This document shows, in pieces, positions 8,993 to 15,410 of a DNA stretch of 25,877 nt. Each line of letters begins with the position of its first letter. The stretch's first letter is position 1. The notes under the pieces are model-generated. The model did not search any database. It was not told where the DNA came from and was given only the letters and a program-made list of their open reading frames with translations. The DNA lies in the IMG/VR virus record IMGVR_UViG_3300022539_000055, positions 1 through 25,877 of that record; one strand, written 5' to 3'. The position numbers were made by a program, and so were the translations under genes. Source of the DNA: a virus.

Positions 8993-9187
8993 CTAACTAT
9001 CATCCCAACATCTACAACCGCTATAGTTATCCCAACACTCATGACAGATGCCTTCTACCACTTCTAGGGCATTAGCTATGTCCCTCGGCTCAAGCACCAT
9101 ACGCAACCACTTTATAAAGAGTAGTTCTGGTTCATGGTAGGAATGCTCCCTTTGCCAAGTGGCTATCCTTTCCTCTGCATTACTCAT
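8993..9187 (-). CDS. Small Cys-rich protein upstream of DNA polymerase
   Basis: 64 residues; acidic and helical, ending in a Cys/Trp-rich tail (ICHECWDNYSGCRCW) with CxxC and CxC groups that could hold one zinc. Start ATG 9187 overlaps the previous stop (TAATG) and has GGAAG 7 nt upstream; its stop touches the polymerase ATG. Function unknown. Confidence 0.7.
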   Translation of the reverse strand: MSNAEERIATWQREHSYHEPELLFIKWLRMVLEPRDIANALEVVEGICHECWDNYSGCRCWDDS

Positions 9188-9282
9188 TATAATACTTCCA
9201 ATATTCTAGGCCATAAGTCATAAGTATACATGACTACTGCAAAGATACAACCAAAGATAAAGCCTGAGAACCAGTTAATCAC
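9187..9282 (-). CDS. 31-residue membrane peptide, GTG start
   Basis: GTG at 9282 lies inside the end of the upstream gene (GGTGATTAA) and the frame ends with a TAA that overlaps the next ATG. AGGG lies 9 nt before the GTG. The product is a single hydrophobic helix (about residues 4-20) followed by a short polar tail, a typical one-pass phage peptide. Overlap at both ends is the main evidence that it is translated. Function unknown. Confidence 0.5.
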   Translation of the reverse strand: MINWFSGFIFGCIFAVVMYTYDLWPRILEVL

Positions 9283-9454
9283 CGAGTCTTTCCCTAACCT
9301 TCCATGCGATTATAGCATTCTTGAGGAGTTTGTCAAGGTTTGTTCCGTTTATAAGCACAGTAGGGTGAGAAGCTTTTGGGTCTCCGATTTCTACAACCCA
9401 TCTTCCTTTATCCGCATATTTGAATACTTGTATAGTAGCAGTTCTAGGTCTCAT
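9275..9454 (-). CDS. Small basic protein of unknown function (59 aa)
   Basis: ATG 9454 preceded by AAGGAG about 10 nt upstream, TAA at 9275-9277. Basic, mixed beta/alpha sequence with no cysteine and no membrane segment. A perfect TTGACA/TATAAT promoter lies inside this reading frame. An overlapping open frame on the plus strand (9230-9457) has no ribosome site or neighbours and is rejected in its favour. Confidence 0.55.
   Translation of the reverse strand: MRPRTATIQVFKYADKGRWVVEIGDPKASHPTVLINGTNLDKLLKNAIIAWKVRERLGD
9309..9336 (-). promoter_or_regulatory. Sigma-70 promoter before the DNA polymerase group
   Basis: TTGACA at 9336-9331, 16-bp spacer, TATAAT at 9314-9309. Predicted start site about 9302, 20 nt before the GTG of the membrane peptide at 9282. 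It lies inside the coding region of the 59-residue gene and would drive the peptide, the Cys-rich protein and DNA polymerase. Confidence 0.7.
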
Positions 9455-9498
9455 TAGTACACATCTCCTTCTAGATATTGAATTGCTTTGGGGGTAAA

Positions 9499-9783
9499 TT
9501 ATAGATCAAACACTTCGCCATTTTGAATCCGTTTCATATTCTCATAAGGTTCACCAATACGCCTCATGTATTCCATCTTGATACACTCTAGCAGACCAAT
9601 GACACGTTCAATGTTGAAGTATGACGTTGGTTCATTGAAGAAAGCTAAGAGTATTCTTGTGAAGACATAGTTGATAGCTCCATCAGGAACAATACTTCCA
9701 ACATCAAACCTCTTGAGTCCGTCAATGAGTTTGTCTACCTCAGGGTCAATTAGGTCACGGTATCGTTGTTCAATGTATGGCAT
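9499..9783 (-). CDS. DUF6899-like protein
   Basis: 94 residues from ATG 9783, with AGGAGG just upstream (the GTG one codon earlier is probably not used). The sequence follows the pattern of the small phage/bacterial family DUF6899 as I recall it: MPYIEQRYR at the start, GAINYVFTRIL in the middle, the helix VIGLLECIKMEYMRRIGEPYE, and an ending like NGEVF. No catalytic function is known for that family. The cytosolic helical protein sits between the deoxyribosyltransferase-like gene and the polymerase group. Family call from memory of the pattern, not a search. Confidence 0.75.
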   Translation of the reverse strand: MPYIEQRYRDLIDPEVDKLIDGLKRFDVGSIVPDGAINYVFTRILLAFFNEPTSYFNIERVIGLLECIKMEYMRRIGEPYENMKRIQNGEVFDL

Positions 9784-9791
9784 CACTCCTC

Positions 9792-10160
9792 CTATAATGG
9801 TAAGTCTTCCTTCTTCTCAAAGATTTGAACAAGAGGATGTCTCCTAAACAAGAAGTCATCCCTTGGTTTACCAACAATGTAAACTGGTATTCCTGCACCA
9901 ATAGCTATTCCAGCTTCTACATACCTGTTAGGTGAAGCAGCAAGATATTTATTTTCTTTGGTCAAATAAAGGATTACTATATCAGAATTTTTAATTCCAG
10001 CAATGTCATCCATAGCTTGATTACGGAGTTCTACTTCATCTTTAGTGTCATCTTGTATTGTCCAGTCATGGACTATCTCATGACCTAAGGACTTAATATG
10101 ATAGATAAACTCTCTGGCAGCTTCTTTCTCTTCCCATTTACTAGCTACATATATCTTCAT
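9792..10160 (-). CDS. Nucleoside 2-deoxyribosyltransferase-like protein
   Basis: 122 residues from ATG 10160, which overlaps the upstream stop (ATGA); the in-frame TTG at 10181 is less likely. The protein starts MKIYVASKW, has a helix with DDIAGIKNSDIVILYL, and ends the fold with NRYVEAGIAIGAGIPVYIVG. These are the marks of the PF05014 fold: the N-terminal Tyr, an Asp after the central strand, and the Glu in YVEAG that corresponds to the catalytic nucleophile. The family cleaves or exchanges bases on deoxynucleosides, or hydrolyses modified nucleotides. In a phage it could salvage or remodel nucleotides for replication. Substrate unknown. Confidence 0.8.
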   Translation of the reverse strand: MKIYVASKWEEKEAAREFIYHIKSLGHEIVHDWTIQDDTKDEVELRNQAMDDIAGIKNSDIVILYLTKENKYLAASPNRYVEAGIAIGAGIPVYIVGKPRDDFLFRRHPLVQIFEKKEDLPL

Positions 10161-10303
10161 GATATTATTTCTATCCTCCAAGGTCTACATATGTGCAGTT
10201 CAAAGATTGTTTTTCTATCTAGACTTATAGTCCACCAGATATAAACAAGTCTACAAGAGAAGTAAAAGCTCCAACTTTGGTAATTTCTGGTAAAACTAAT
10301 CAT
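10157..10303 (-). CDS. 48-residue Trp-rich coupled protein
   Basis: ATG 10303 overlaps the TGA of the upstream gene, and its own TGA (10157-10159) overlaps the ATG of the deoxyribosyltransferase-like gene. The product is beta-rich and aromatic (several Trp and Tyr, as in VYIWWTISLD), basic, and ends with short alternating strands. Such small aromatic beta proteins are frequent in phage early operons. The double ATGA overlap is the evidence for translation. Function unknown. Confidence 0.6.
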   Translation of the reverse strand: MISFTRNYQSWSFYFSCRLVYIWWTISLDRKTIFELHICRPWRIEIIS

Positions 10304-10863
10304 GCTTTTTCCAGCAATATTCTAGCTAACTTAGCATATACATGAACATCCTCTAGCCTCTTGTCCATGCCTTCTACTTCACCTTCATAACCTTGACTTA
10401 GCTGCCATAGTGTAGAGTCTAGTTGTTTGAACATGTAGATAAGAGCTATCACAGCAGGAGTGAGTTTTAGTCCTGGGTAGTTAGACAGGATATTGGCTAC
10501 CCTGGTGAAGTTACCAAGAGGATTACCACCATGAGCGTAGTCATAGTTCTTCTTGGAATGAAGAGCCATTTCTTCTATACATAACTCAATAAACCTCTCA
10601 TGACCATAGGGAAATTGTTTCTTGAGATGGTCACGTAAAGAAAATTCATCTGTGTCACCTATAATTCTCCTCTTAGTTATATCTGCTGGAGTTTCCTCTT
10701 CTTCTTCATCAAGGATACTTCTCCAATCTTCTCCAGAGGCATGTTTTATCGGCTGTCTGTAGTTTTCTGGACTATCAGCCATGAAAGCTTCACATACAGG
10801 ACATACATCATCTATATAAGTTTCGTCTAAATAATGACCATATTGACACCTAATTGTTGGCAT
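10300..10863 (-). CDS. Zinc-finger plus helical DUF1599/MazG-like phage protein
   Basis: 187 residues from ATG 10863, five bases after GGAGG. Residues 1-30 form a CxxxH...CxxC knuckle (CQYGHY, CPVC). An acidic linker follows. Residues from about 75 to the end are all-helical with the segment ALHSKKNYDYAHGGNPLGNF, which recalls DUF1599/DUF6378-type phage domains (nucleotide-modification-associated, MazG-like helical fold). If so it may act on nucleotides beside the deoxyribosyltransferase-like enzyme two genes downstream. The metal knuckle is clear; the domain family is a moderate-confidence reading. Confidence 0.7.
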   Translation of the reverse strand: MPTIRCQYGHYLDETYIDDVCPVCEAFMADSPENYRQPIKHASGEDWRSILDEEEEETPADITKRRIIGDTDEFSLRDHLKKQFPYGHERFIELCIEEMALHSKKNYDYAHGGNPLGNFTRVANILSNYPGLKLTPAVIALIYMFKQLDSTLWQLSQGYEGEVEGMDKRLEDVHVYAKLARILLEKA

Positions 10864-11626
10864 ATCTTCCTCCAAGTGAATCAATCAATCTCTTAGCCAG
10901 TACTCTACCAATACCATCCACTTGATACAAGTCCTTAGCCTTGAGTCCAGCTATCTCTTTCAATGATGTGTACCCTGCATCCTTAATAGACTGAGCCTTA
11001 GTCTCACCTATCCTTAACCCTAGAGCAGCACTGAGATGGACTAGAGACTTCACTAATGGGTCATGGCTCTTGAGTAGTACCTTAGGCTTAATGACCCTCT
11101 GTAGTGTATTGTGCTCTGTCTTCTGAGCATTCTGATAATGTGCCACAAGAAGTCTAGCAGTCTGGACATGGTTCATAGTAAAGAATGTAGTAATCCCTGC
11201 TCTGTCTAAGGCATATATCCATGACTGATACTTGTTATAGCTTACCCTATATACTCTCTCACCATAAATGAATCCATTAGCTGAGACATGATAAGCGTAC
11301 ATGACATCAGAAGATACAGCATGAAACTTAATAGACACTTCTTTCTTCTTCTTGAGAGGTATCCTGATAGGTGTAACAATACCCTCAACAATCTGGAAGT
11401 TCCTGTCAGCATTATCATAGTACTCTCTAAGCTGTCTCTCTGCTTCATCCATGTTAGCCAGTAGTTCACCAGCTTGTTTACGGCTATACTGTTCAGACTG
11501 TCCTTCTATGTCCCAGAAGAAGTAATCACTTAGGGTTTGTTGGTTCAGTGGTTCCAGACTGACTTCCACGGTTTGCTTCAGTAGACTTACCACGTCCTCT
11601 GGTTCGCTTATGTCCACTAGTATCAC
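10850..11626 (-). CDS. ERCC4-type nuclease with helix-hairpin-helix domain
   Basis: 258 residues from GTG 11626, chosen because GGAGG lies exactly five bases upstream and the protein then begins MILVDISEPEDV, the usual first strand of phage ERCC4 nucleases. The frame stays open further upstream (to 11686) without a good ribosome site. Residues 33-70 hold the nuclease region with SDYFFWD and YSRKQAGELL; the classical Glu-Arg-Lys is here Ser48-Arg49-Lys50, so the first catalytic acid is changed. From about residue 190 to the end there are two helix-hairpin-helix repeats (LGLRIGETKAQSI, VDGIGRVLAKRLI), as in XPF/Mus81 proteins. It probably binds branched DNA during recombination or replication. 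Whether it still cuts is open. Confidence 0.85.
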   Translation of the reverse strand: MILVDISEPEDVVSLLKQTVEVSLEPLNQQTLSDYFFWDIEGQSEQYSRKQAGELLANMDEAERQLREYYDNADRNFQIVEGIVTPIRIPLKKKKEVSIKFHAVSSDVMYAYHVSANGFIYGERVYRVSYNKYQSWIYALDRAGITTFFTMNHVQTARLLVAHYQNAQKTEHNTLQRVIKPKVLLKSHDPLVKSLVHLSAALGLRIGETKAQSIKDAGYTSLKEIAGLKAKDLYQVDGIGRVLAKRLIDSLGGRYANN

Positions 11627-11834
11627 CGAATCCTCCACATTCATACTTAATCTTCTTACCTTGGACTTCATGCCATTGAGGCTCACTCAGTTCTACATAG
11701 TTACGTACACTCTTGATGATGATCTTCTTAGGTAGCTTGTTATTATTCTTGAATCGGTACTGCACAATGTACCTCTTGAAGAGGAAGTCAAGGTCTACCT
11801 CATTGATAATCATGTTTCCTTTATCAAATTCCAT
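11526..11834 (-). CDS. Small basic protein overlapping the ERCC4 nuclease gene
   Basis: 102 residues from ATG 11834, which overlaps the upstream stop (TAATG). The first 65 residues are ordered, basic and beta/alpha mixed; the last 35 are Gly/Thr/Arg/Ser-rich and look disordered. These last residues are encoded by the same 101 bases that start the nuclease, in another frame. No other gene explains 11627-11834, so the N-terminal part is likely real; the tail is more doubtful. Function unknown, possibly DNA-binding. Confidence 0.55.
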   Translation of the reverse strand: MEFDKGNMIINEVDLDFLFKRYIVQYRFKNNNKLPKKIIIKSVRNYVELSEPQWHEVQGKKIKYECGGFGDTSGHKRTRGRGKSTEANRGSQSGTTEPTNPK

Positions 11835-12073
11835 TAGTTCTCCTTATATGGTTCATCTACCAGAGTTATCAACAACTGCCGTATAGACTCTGGTGCTTGC
11901 CAGAACCTACTATCTGGCAGACCTACTGTGCGTAGCCACTCCTTGAATATCTCCTTTACCTTATCAACTGCATCAGGGATAGGGTAAGGGTCAAGCATAT
12001 TTTCCTTCAGCATTTCAGTTAGTGTTGGTGGTGTAAAGTATTTCTCGGCTGCTACATCCTCTGGTGTTCCCAT
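11834..12073 (-). CDS. Small helical protein of unknown function (79 aa)
   Basis: ATG 12073 with GGAG six bases upstream, one base after the TGA of the Sak4-like gene; its TAA overlaps the next ATG. Acidic, helical, with Pro-rich turns and a conserved-looking WQAPESIRQLL segment. No metal site or membrane helix. It lies between two recombination genes, which suggests but does not show a role there. Confidence 0.65.
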   Translation of the reverse strand: MGTPEDVAAEKYFTPPTLTEMLKENMLDPYPIPDAVDKVKEIFKEWLRTVGLPDSRFWQAPESIRQLLITLVDEPYKEN

Positions 12074-12074
12074 A

Positions 12075-12866
12075 TCACTCTCCTGCCAATGTATTCCTTA
12101 AATCTACAAGACCTTGATAGGATGGTTCAGGTAAGCTCATACCAAGAGCAGTAGTACCCATACCAGCTAAGGCACACTTCTTAACTATCTTAGCCTCAAC
12201 TTCACTCTGCCTGTTGAACTCAAGTCTAACTATGATGTCTACTAGCTTACCTGTATCTTTGAAACCATCAGGTACTATCTCTCCAGAAGGCATACTCTCT
12301 GATTTATCACCTTTCTGGACAGTAATATATACATCTTTGGAATAGTGTGTCAGAACAAGATACTTCTGGTAGCTTTTGGCTGCATTGATAAGCTGTCTCA
12401 TTCTAGCATTAGGATCAGCATACTCCACAGGTATAATGTTGGATCTAAATAGCTTGTCAGTCTCCTTCATACCAGCAGCAAGTTGAGTCTCTTGTAGTTC
12501 TTGTAGGTATCCTCTATGACAGATAGACCACAGTTCAGTAGCAGAATCAATCACTATAGTCTTAACTTTAGGATCACGACATGCTTTGACATACTCCACG
12601 AATATCTGTTGCCACAGTTCCTTGATACCAATGAGTCTCTTAGGAAACTTAACTGTTATCTTCTTACCTTCTTCCATAGGTAGAGGAGGTAGGTAAGTAG
12701 TAGTCTCTATCCCTTTGGTATCAAGTCTCCATGCTGCTCTATTGAATCCCCCAACATCAGTCTCAATATGGACAAGAGGTTTAGGATATGTTAGACCAAA
12801 GGTAGTCTTCCAACTTCCTTCATCACCCCACAAAACTATAACATGGGGAGGTAAATCATTTGTCAT
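12075..12866 (-). CDS. Sak4-like RecA-fold ATPase
   Basis: 263 residues from ATG 12866, four bases after GGAGG and overlapping the upstream stop (ATGA); an in-frame start at 12941 would extend it into the neighbour and is rejected. Walker A is GDEGSWKTT at residues 14-22, Walker B is KTIVIDSATEL with Asp107, and a strand LVLTHYSKD follows as in RecA-like ATPases. The size and plan match phage P-loop proteins of the Sak4/AAA_24 group, which support single-strand annealing recombination. Neighbouring Cas4-like and ERCC4-type nucleases make a recombination module. The exact mechanism cannot be read from the sequence. Confidence 0.8.
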   Translation of the reverse strand: MTNDLPPHVIVLWGDEGSWKTTFGLTYPKPLVHIETDVGGFNRAAWRLDTKGIETTTYLPPLPMEEGKKITVKFPKRLIGIKELWQQIFVEYVKACRDPKVKTIVIDSATELWSICHRGYLQELQETQLAAGMKETDKLFRSNIIPVEYADPNARMRQLINAAKSYQKYLVLTHYSKDVYITVQKGDKSESMPSGEIVPDGFKDTGKLVDIIVRLEFNRQSEVEAKIVKKCALAGMGTTALGMSLPEPSYQGLVDLRNTLAGE

Positions 12867-13081
12867 CTTTCCTCCTTCTTTAGGTCGGATGCTTTGAAAT
12901 ACTTTATAAGTCCAAAGTTGACATTTTTGGCTACAGTCCACTCACATTTGATAATGGGATAACTATGGATGTTTACTCCTGTATGGGGTTTTATTATCTC
13001 TAATACCTTAGCCCACGCATAATTGGGAGCATTCTTATGTCTATAATACTCTCCAATTTTAATATCTTTTATTTGGGTCAT
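12863..13081 (-). CDS. Small beta-rich protein (72 aa)
   Basis: ATG 13081 lies within the end of the Cas4-like gene, and its TGA overlaps the ATPase ATG. The sequence (IKIGEYYRHKNAPNYAWAKVLEI and following strands) has the strand pattern of a small SH3- or KOW-like barrel, often used for nucleic-acid or protein contact. No catalytic residues. Family not identified; role inferred from operon position only. Confidence 0.65.
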   Translation of the reverse strand: MTQIKDIKIGEYYRHKNAPNYAWAKVLEIIKPHTGVNIHSYPIIKCEWTVAKNVNFGLIKYFKASDLKKEER

Positions 13082-13754
13082 TAGTACCTCCTATTTCTAT
13101 AGCATCACATACTATTGAATGTCTACAAGACCACTTAGATTTAAGAAGAGGACATTCCCAATCCTTACACCATACTTTAGGTATAGGTGCTAGTTTAGCA
13201 TTAAGGCTATCCATAAGGACATTCCTTCTGTTGATTATTCTGTACCAATTATCTAATAGTTCTTCATCAGTAAACTTCAGTGTCTCAGCCCTAATCTTAG
13301 GGAATGGTGGCTTGTAGTCACCCATCATATAAAGGATAACAAGCTCGTATTCATTGATACCTCTAATATAACAGCCACCCATGATGTATTCAACCCATGT
13401 CTCAGTTAATGCTTCTTCAGCGTACCTCATGGATTTCCTAGTAGTCTTAATTTCAAAGTACTTATCATCCACCTTGAGCATGAAGTCAGGTGAATAAGTA
13501 ATCCCATCCTTCTCAAACACAGGAGCTTCTGCTTCTTGTGGAGTCAGAACATCCTGTAGTCCGTAGCCTAGTGCAAACAACATAACCTCTTCTTCAGTAG
13601 GTTGTATATACTGAGTGAAGTCAAAGTATGCTCTGGTCAGGCAGTAGATGACAGTAGACAAATGAATACCTTGTCTCTGCTGCCTGATATTATACAGGTC
13701 AGCAAGGTGACTCAGGGCATATTGTTCCATTTCAGGATTGTGTAATCTTTCCAT
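13059..13754 (-). CDS. Cas4-like PD-(D/E)XK exonuclease, probable Fe-S protein
   Basis: 231 residues. Near the N-terminus GIHLSTVIYCLTRAYFD carries His31 and Cys38, as in Cas4/AddB-type nucleases. The nuclease core is SPDFML (Asp90) followed by FEIKTT (Glu101, Lys103), the PD-(D/E)XK signature. Cys196, Cys201 and Cys210 near the C-terminus, with Cys38, can form the 4Fe-4S cluster that holds these folds together. Cas4-family enzymes resect DNA ends. There is no CRISPR array or other cas gene here; beside the Sak4-like ATPase it most likely serves phage recombination. Start ATG 13754 overlaps the upstream gene by 23 nt. Confidence 0.85.
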   Translation of the reverse strand: MERLHNPEMEQYALSHLADLYNIRQQRQGIHLSTVIYCLTRAYFDFTQYIQPTEEEVMLFALGYGLQDVLTPQEAEAPVFEKDGITYSPDFMLKVDDKYFEIKTTRKSMRYAEEALTETWVEYIMGGCYIRGINEYELVILYMMGDYKPPFPKIRAETLKFTDEELLDNWYRIINRRNVLMDSLNAKLAPIPKVWCKDWECPLLKSKWSCRHSIVCDAIEIGGTNDPNKRY

Positions 13755-13917
13755 CTTTTATCCTGTAGTAGACTACTTCTCCAGCAGTCCTTACTGTATC
13801 GTCTATTGGTTTCAGTGCTATGATATGTCCATCATCACCCATAGCTGCATGTGCTCTCTCAAGTACCTCAATAGGGTCAGCACCATCCTTGATTCGTATC
13901 CAGACTAACTCAATCAT
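13732..13917 (-). CDS. Small protein of unknown function (61 aa)
   Basis: ATG 13917 overlaps the previous stop (ATGA). Alpha/beta sequence with a central helix (DPIEVLERAHAAM) between two strands; acidic, soluble, no cysteines. It precedes the Cas4-like nuclease and overlaps it by 23 nt. No family recognised. Confidence 0.65.
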   Translation of the reverse strand: MIELVWIRIKDGADPIEVLERAHAAMGDDGHIIALKPIDDTVRTAGEVVYYRIKDGKITQS

Positions 13918-14105
13918 CTACCAACCTCAATGTATCTAAGCTCTTCTCGGTGTCCGTTTCTTTGAATGTACAAAAGAAGTCCTGCTTCTTTATGGTAGTC
14001 ACCATCATCTATAGAGACTTCAATGTTACCAGCTTCATATGATGGTGAGTTTACACATGATATGTATTCACATTGGACTTGATAAAATAACTCTTCTAGT
14101 GTCAT
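13914..14105 (-). CDS. Small acidic protein of unknown function (63 aa)
   Basis: ATG 14105 has AGGAG seven bases upstream and gives 63 residues: an N-terminal helix with Cys12 and Cys17, then beta strands, soluble. An in-frame GTG at 14213 would add 36 residues but lies in a stretch that can fold into RNA hairpins and has only a weak ribosome site, so the shorter form is preferred. Function unknown. Confidence 0.6.
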   Translation of the reverse strand: MTLEELFYQVQCEYISCVNSPSYEAGNIEVSIDDGDYHKEAGLLLYIQRNGHREELRYIEVGR

Positions 14106-14233
14106 AATAATGCTCCTATGGGTAGGTAAGGGCTGGTACTTATTTTCGGTGCGACCTTGACGATTCCAACTATGGTAGGATACGTCTTTACCTACTACCC
14201 TCACCTTTCCCACATTACCGAGTGGCTTATAGC
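14106..14233 (-). ncRNA. Structured intercistronic RNA segment
   Basis: A 128-nt gap in an operon that otherwise overlaps its genes. On the minus strand an outer stem pairs 14200-14188 with 14129-14120 (GGGUA, 3-nt bulge, GGUAA with UUACC UACCC). Inside it sit a hairpin 14186-14178/14167-14159 (GACG..UCC with GGA..CGUC) and a small GGU/ACC hairpin at 14156-14148. The outer stem ends 8 nt before the AGGAG of the next gene. No T-run and no good promoter are seen. Pairing read by eye only. Confidence 0.4.
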
Positions 14234-14905
14234 CTATGCTACAGCGTGAAAGATACCATCAGCATCTTCTTCAAACTGTCCAGACTTGAGAGCATCAGTA
14301 ATGAAAGTCTTACTGGTGATCTGTGCCTTGATATAACCAGCACCTTGAGCCTTCACTGTAGGATCTGTCATAGCAGCCCTATTGAACTCTACTCTAGTCT
14401 TACCATCCAGTAGACCAGCCAGTACATCCTCTACTGTACCAGTAGCAGCACTGACACCATCAACACCTAGAACTTCCCATGCATCTTTGATAACATTAGG
14501 TCGTTCATTCTCATTGATGGGATTACCATCATCGTCTACAGTAACCTGCCAGTTCTTGTCTTTGAAACCATAGTTATGTCCAGGTGTGTAGCCCATAGTA
14601 ATCACCTTACCTACTGCATCTTTTATGTCTTCATCGTCAGTAAGATACTCAGCAAGTGACTCTGAGAAGACTCCCCAAGCAGAGTTTCTAAGGTTTGAAT
14701 CTTTGATTAGAATCTCTGCTACCAGGAATGGATAAGGCTCTACAGCCTCTTCGACTTCAACATCAGTAAATTCAAGATGATTCTGGGTGACACTCCACTT
14801 ATCCTCTTTATCGTAGCACCTATCAAGTATACCACTGAACTTAACCAGTGGATAACCTGATCGCTGTCCTGATTCTTGAAGTCCTCTGATTGTTACGTCT
14901 GCCAT
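14234..14905 (-). CDS. Replication-module protein, possible ssDNA-binding (unproven)
   Basis: 223 residues from ATG 14905, nine bases after GGAGG; an in-frame start at 14932 has no ribosome site. The N-terminal 120 residues are beta-rich (several alternating hydrophobic strands), the middle is helical, and the sequence is acidic overall. Its size, acidity and place between the helicase and the recombination genes would fit a phage single-stranded DNA-binding protein, but no OB-fold motif can be recognised by eye and the C-terminus is not the usual acidic tip. Treat as hypothetical with that suggestion. Confidence 0.65.
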   Translation of the reverse strand: MADVTIRGLQESGQRSGYPLVKFSGILDRCYDKEDKWSVTQNHLEFTDVEVEEAVEPYPFLVAEILIKDSNLRNSAWGVFSESLAEYLTDDEDIKDAVGKVITMGYTPGHNYGFKDKNWQVTVDDDGNPINENERPNVIKDAWEVLGVDGVSAATGTVEDVLAGLLDGKTRVEFNRAAMTDPTVKAQGAGYIKAQITSKTFITDALKSGQFEEDADGIFHAVA

Positions 14906-14906
14906 A

Positions 14907-15050
14907 TTAGTTTTCCTCCTTCTTTTCTTCAATTACCTCTACATTTTGAATCTCTGCATCACCATAATCAGCCATGCTTTCCATTACCTCTTCCATGTTT
15001 GCATACATTGGATCAACTATGTAGGTAATTGTGTACTTGAGTTTCTGCAT
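14907..15050 (-). CDS. Small acidic protein (47 aa)
   Basis: ATG 15050 follows a TAA directly, with GGGGGGA six bases upstream; TAA at 14907-14909, one base before the next ATG. One N-terminal strand (MQKLKYTITYIV) and a Met/Glu-rich acidic helix with a Glu/Lys tail. Soluble, function unknown. Tight fit to both neighbours supports translation. Confidence 0.6.
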   Translation of the reverse strand: MQKLKYTITYIVDPMYANMEEVMESMADYGDAEIQNVEVIEEKKEEN

Positions 15051-15131
15051 TTAATGTCCCCCCATTTTGGTTATTACTAGCACTGGAACCACCAATACTA
15101 GTAGGAATATGATGCCTGCTGTTACTTCAAT
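15051..15131 (-). CDS. 26-residue membrane peptide with probable AUU start
   Basis: After the promoter at 15152-15180 the RNA begins near 15145, and an AGGAGG stands five bases before ATT at 15131. The frame from that codon is open for 26 residues, mostly one hydrophobic helix (AGIIFLLVLVVPVLVI), and its TAA directly precedes the next ATG. No ATG, GTG or TTG start exists at a useful place. AUU is a rare but real bacterial start codon (as in infC). If the peptide is not made, this ribosome site has no purpose. Moderate confidence. Confidence 0.45.
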   Translation of the reverse strand: MEVTAGIIFLLVLVVPVLVITKMGGH

Positions 15132-15151
15132 ACTACCCTCCTGTATTGTAT

Positions 15152-15180
15152 ATTATAAAGGATTTCTCCCTTCATGTCAA
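15152..15180 (-). promoter_or_regulatory. Sigma-70 promoter
   Basis: TTGACA at 15180-15175, 17-bp spacer, TATAAT at 15157-15152: both boxes match consensus perfectly. Predicted start site about 15145, 14 nt before the AUU codon. It overlaps the last bases of the upstream gene. Confidence 0.8.
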
Positions 15181-15410
15181 CCCTCTGGGATAATAACCAA
15201 CATTCCTGGCCCATCAATACGTTGTTCAGAACCAATACTTATGAATGTAAAACTACCAATAACACTAATACCACTTTCTCTTAGTGCTTCAAGCATAGCA
15301 TCAGCACCAGCTTCATAGGTACTATGTTGTTCTAATTGTCCTGGTAATCCTATGAACCAAGGTAGATTGTCTGGATTGATTGGGTTCTTCCATCCTTCAG
15401 GTCGGTACAT
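15177..15410 (-). CDS. Small phage protein of unknown function (77 aa)
   Basis: ATG 15410 five bases after GGAGG. N-terminal MYRPEGWKNP, then a helix YEAGADAMLEALRESG and two strands. This opening followed by a helix with the EAGADAML pattern is seen in small phage proteins of unknown role. Soluble, no cysteines. Its end carries the -35 box of the next promoter. Confidence 0.7.
   Translation of the reverse strand: MYRPEGWKNPINPDNLPWFIGLPGQLEQHSTYEAGADAMLEALRESGISVIGSFTFISIGSEQRIDGPGMLVIIPEG

Noticed and set aside
9230-9457. Plus-strand open frame of 75 codons
   Set aside because: No ribosome site or plus-strand neighbours; the minus strand carries two overlapping small genes and a promoter that fit the operon exactly.
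13059-13754. CRISPR-associated Cas4
   Set aside because: The protein is Cas4-like, but no repeat-spacer array and no cas1, cas2 or effector gene exist in the window; phage recombination is the simpler reading.
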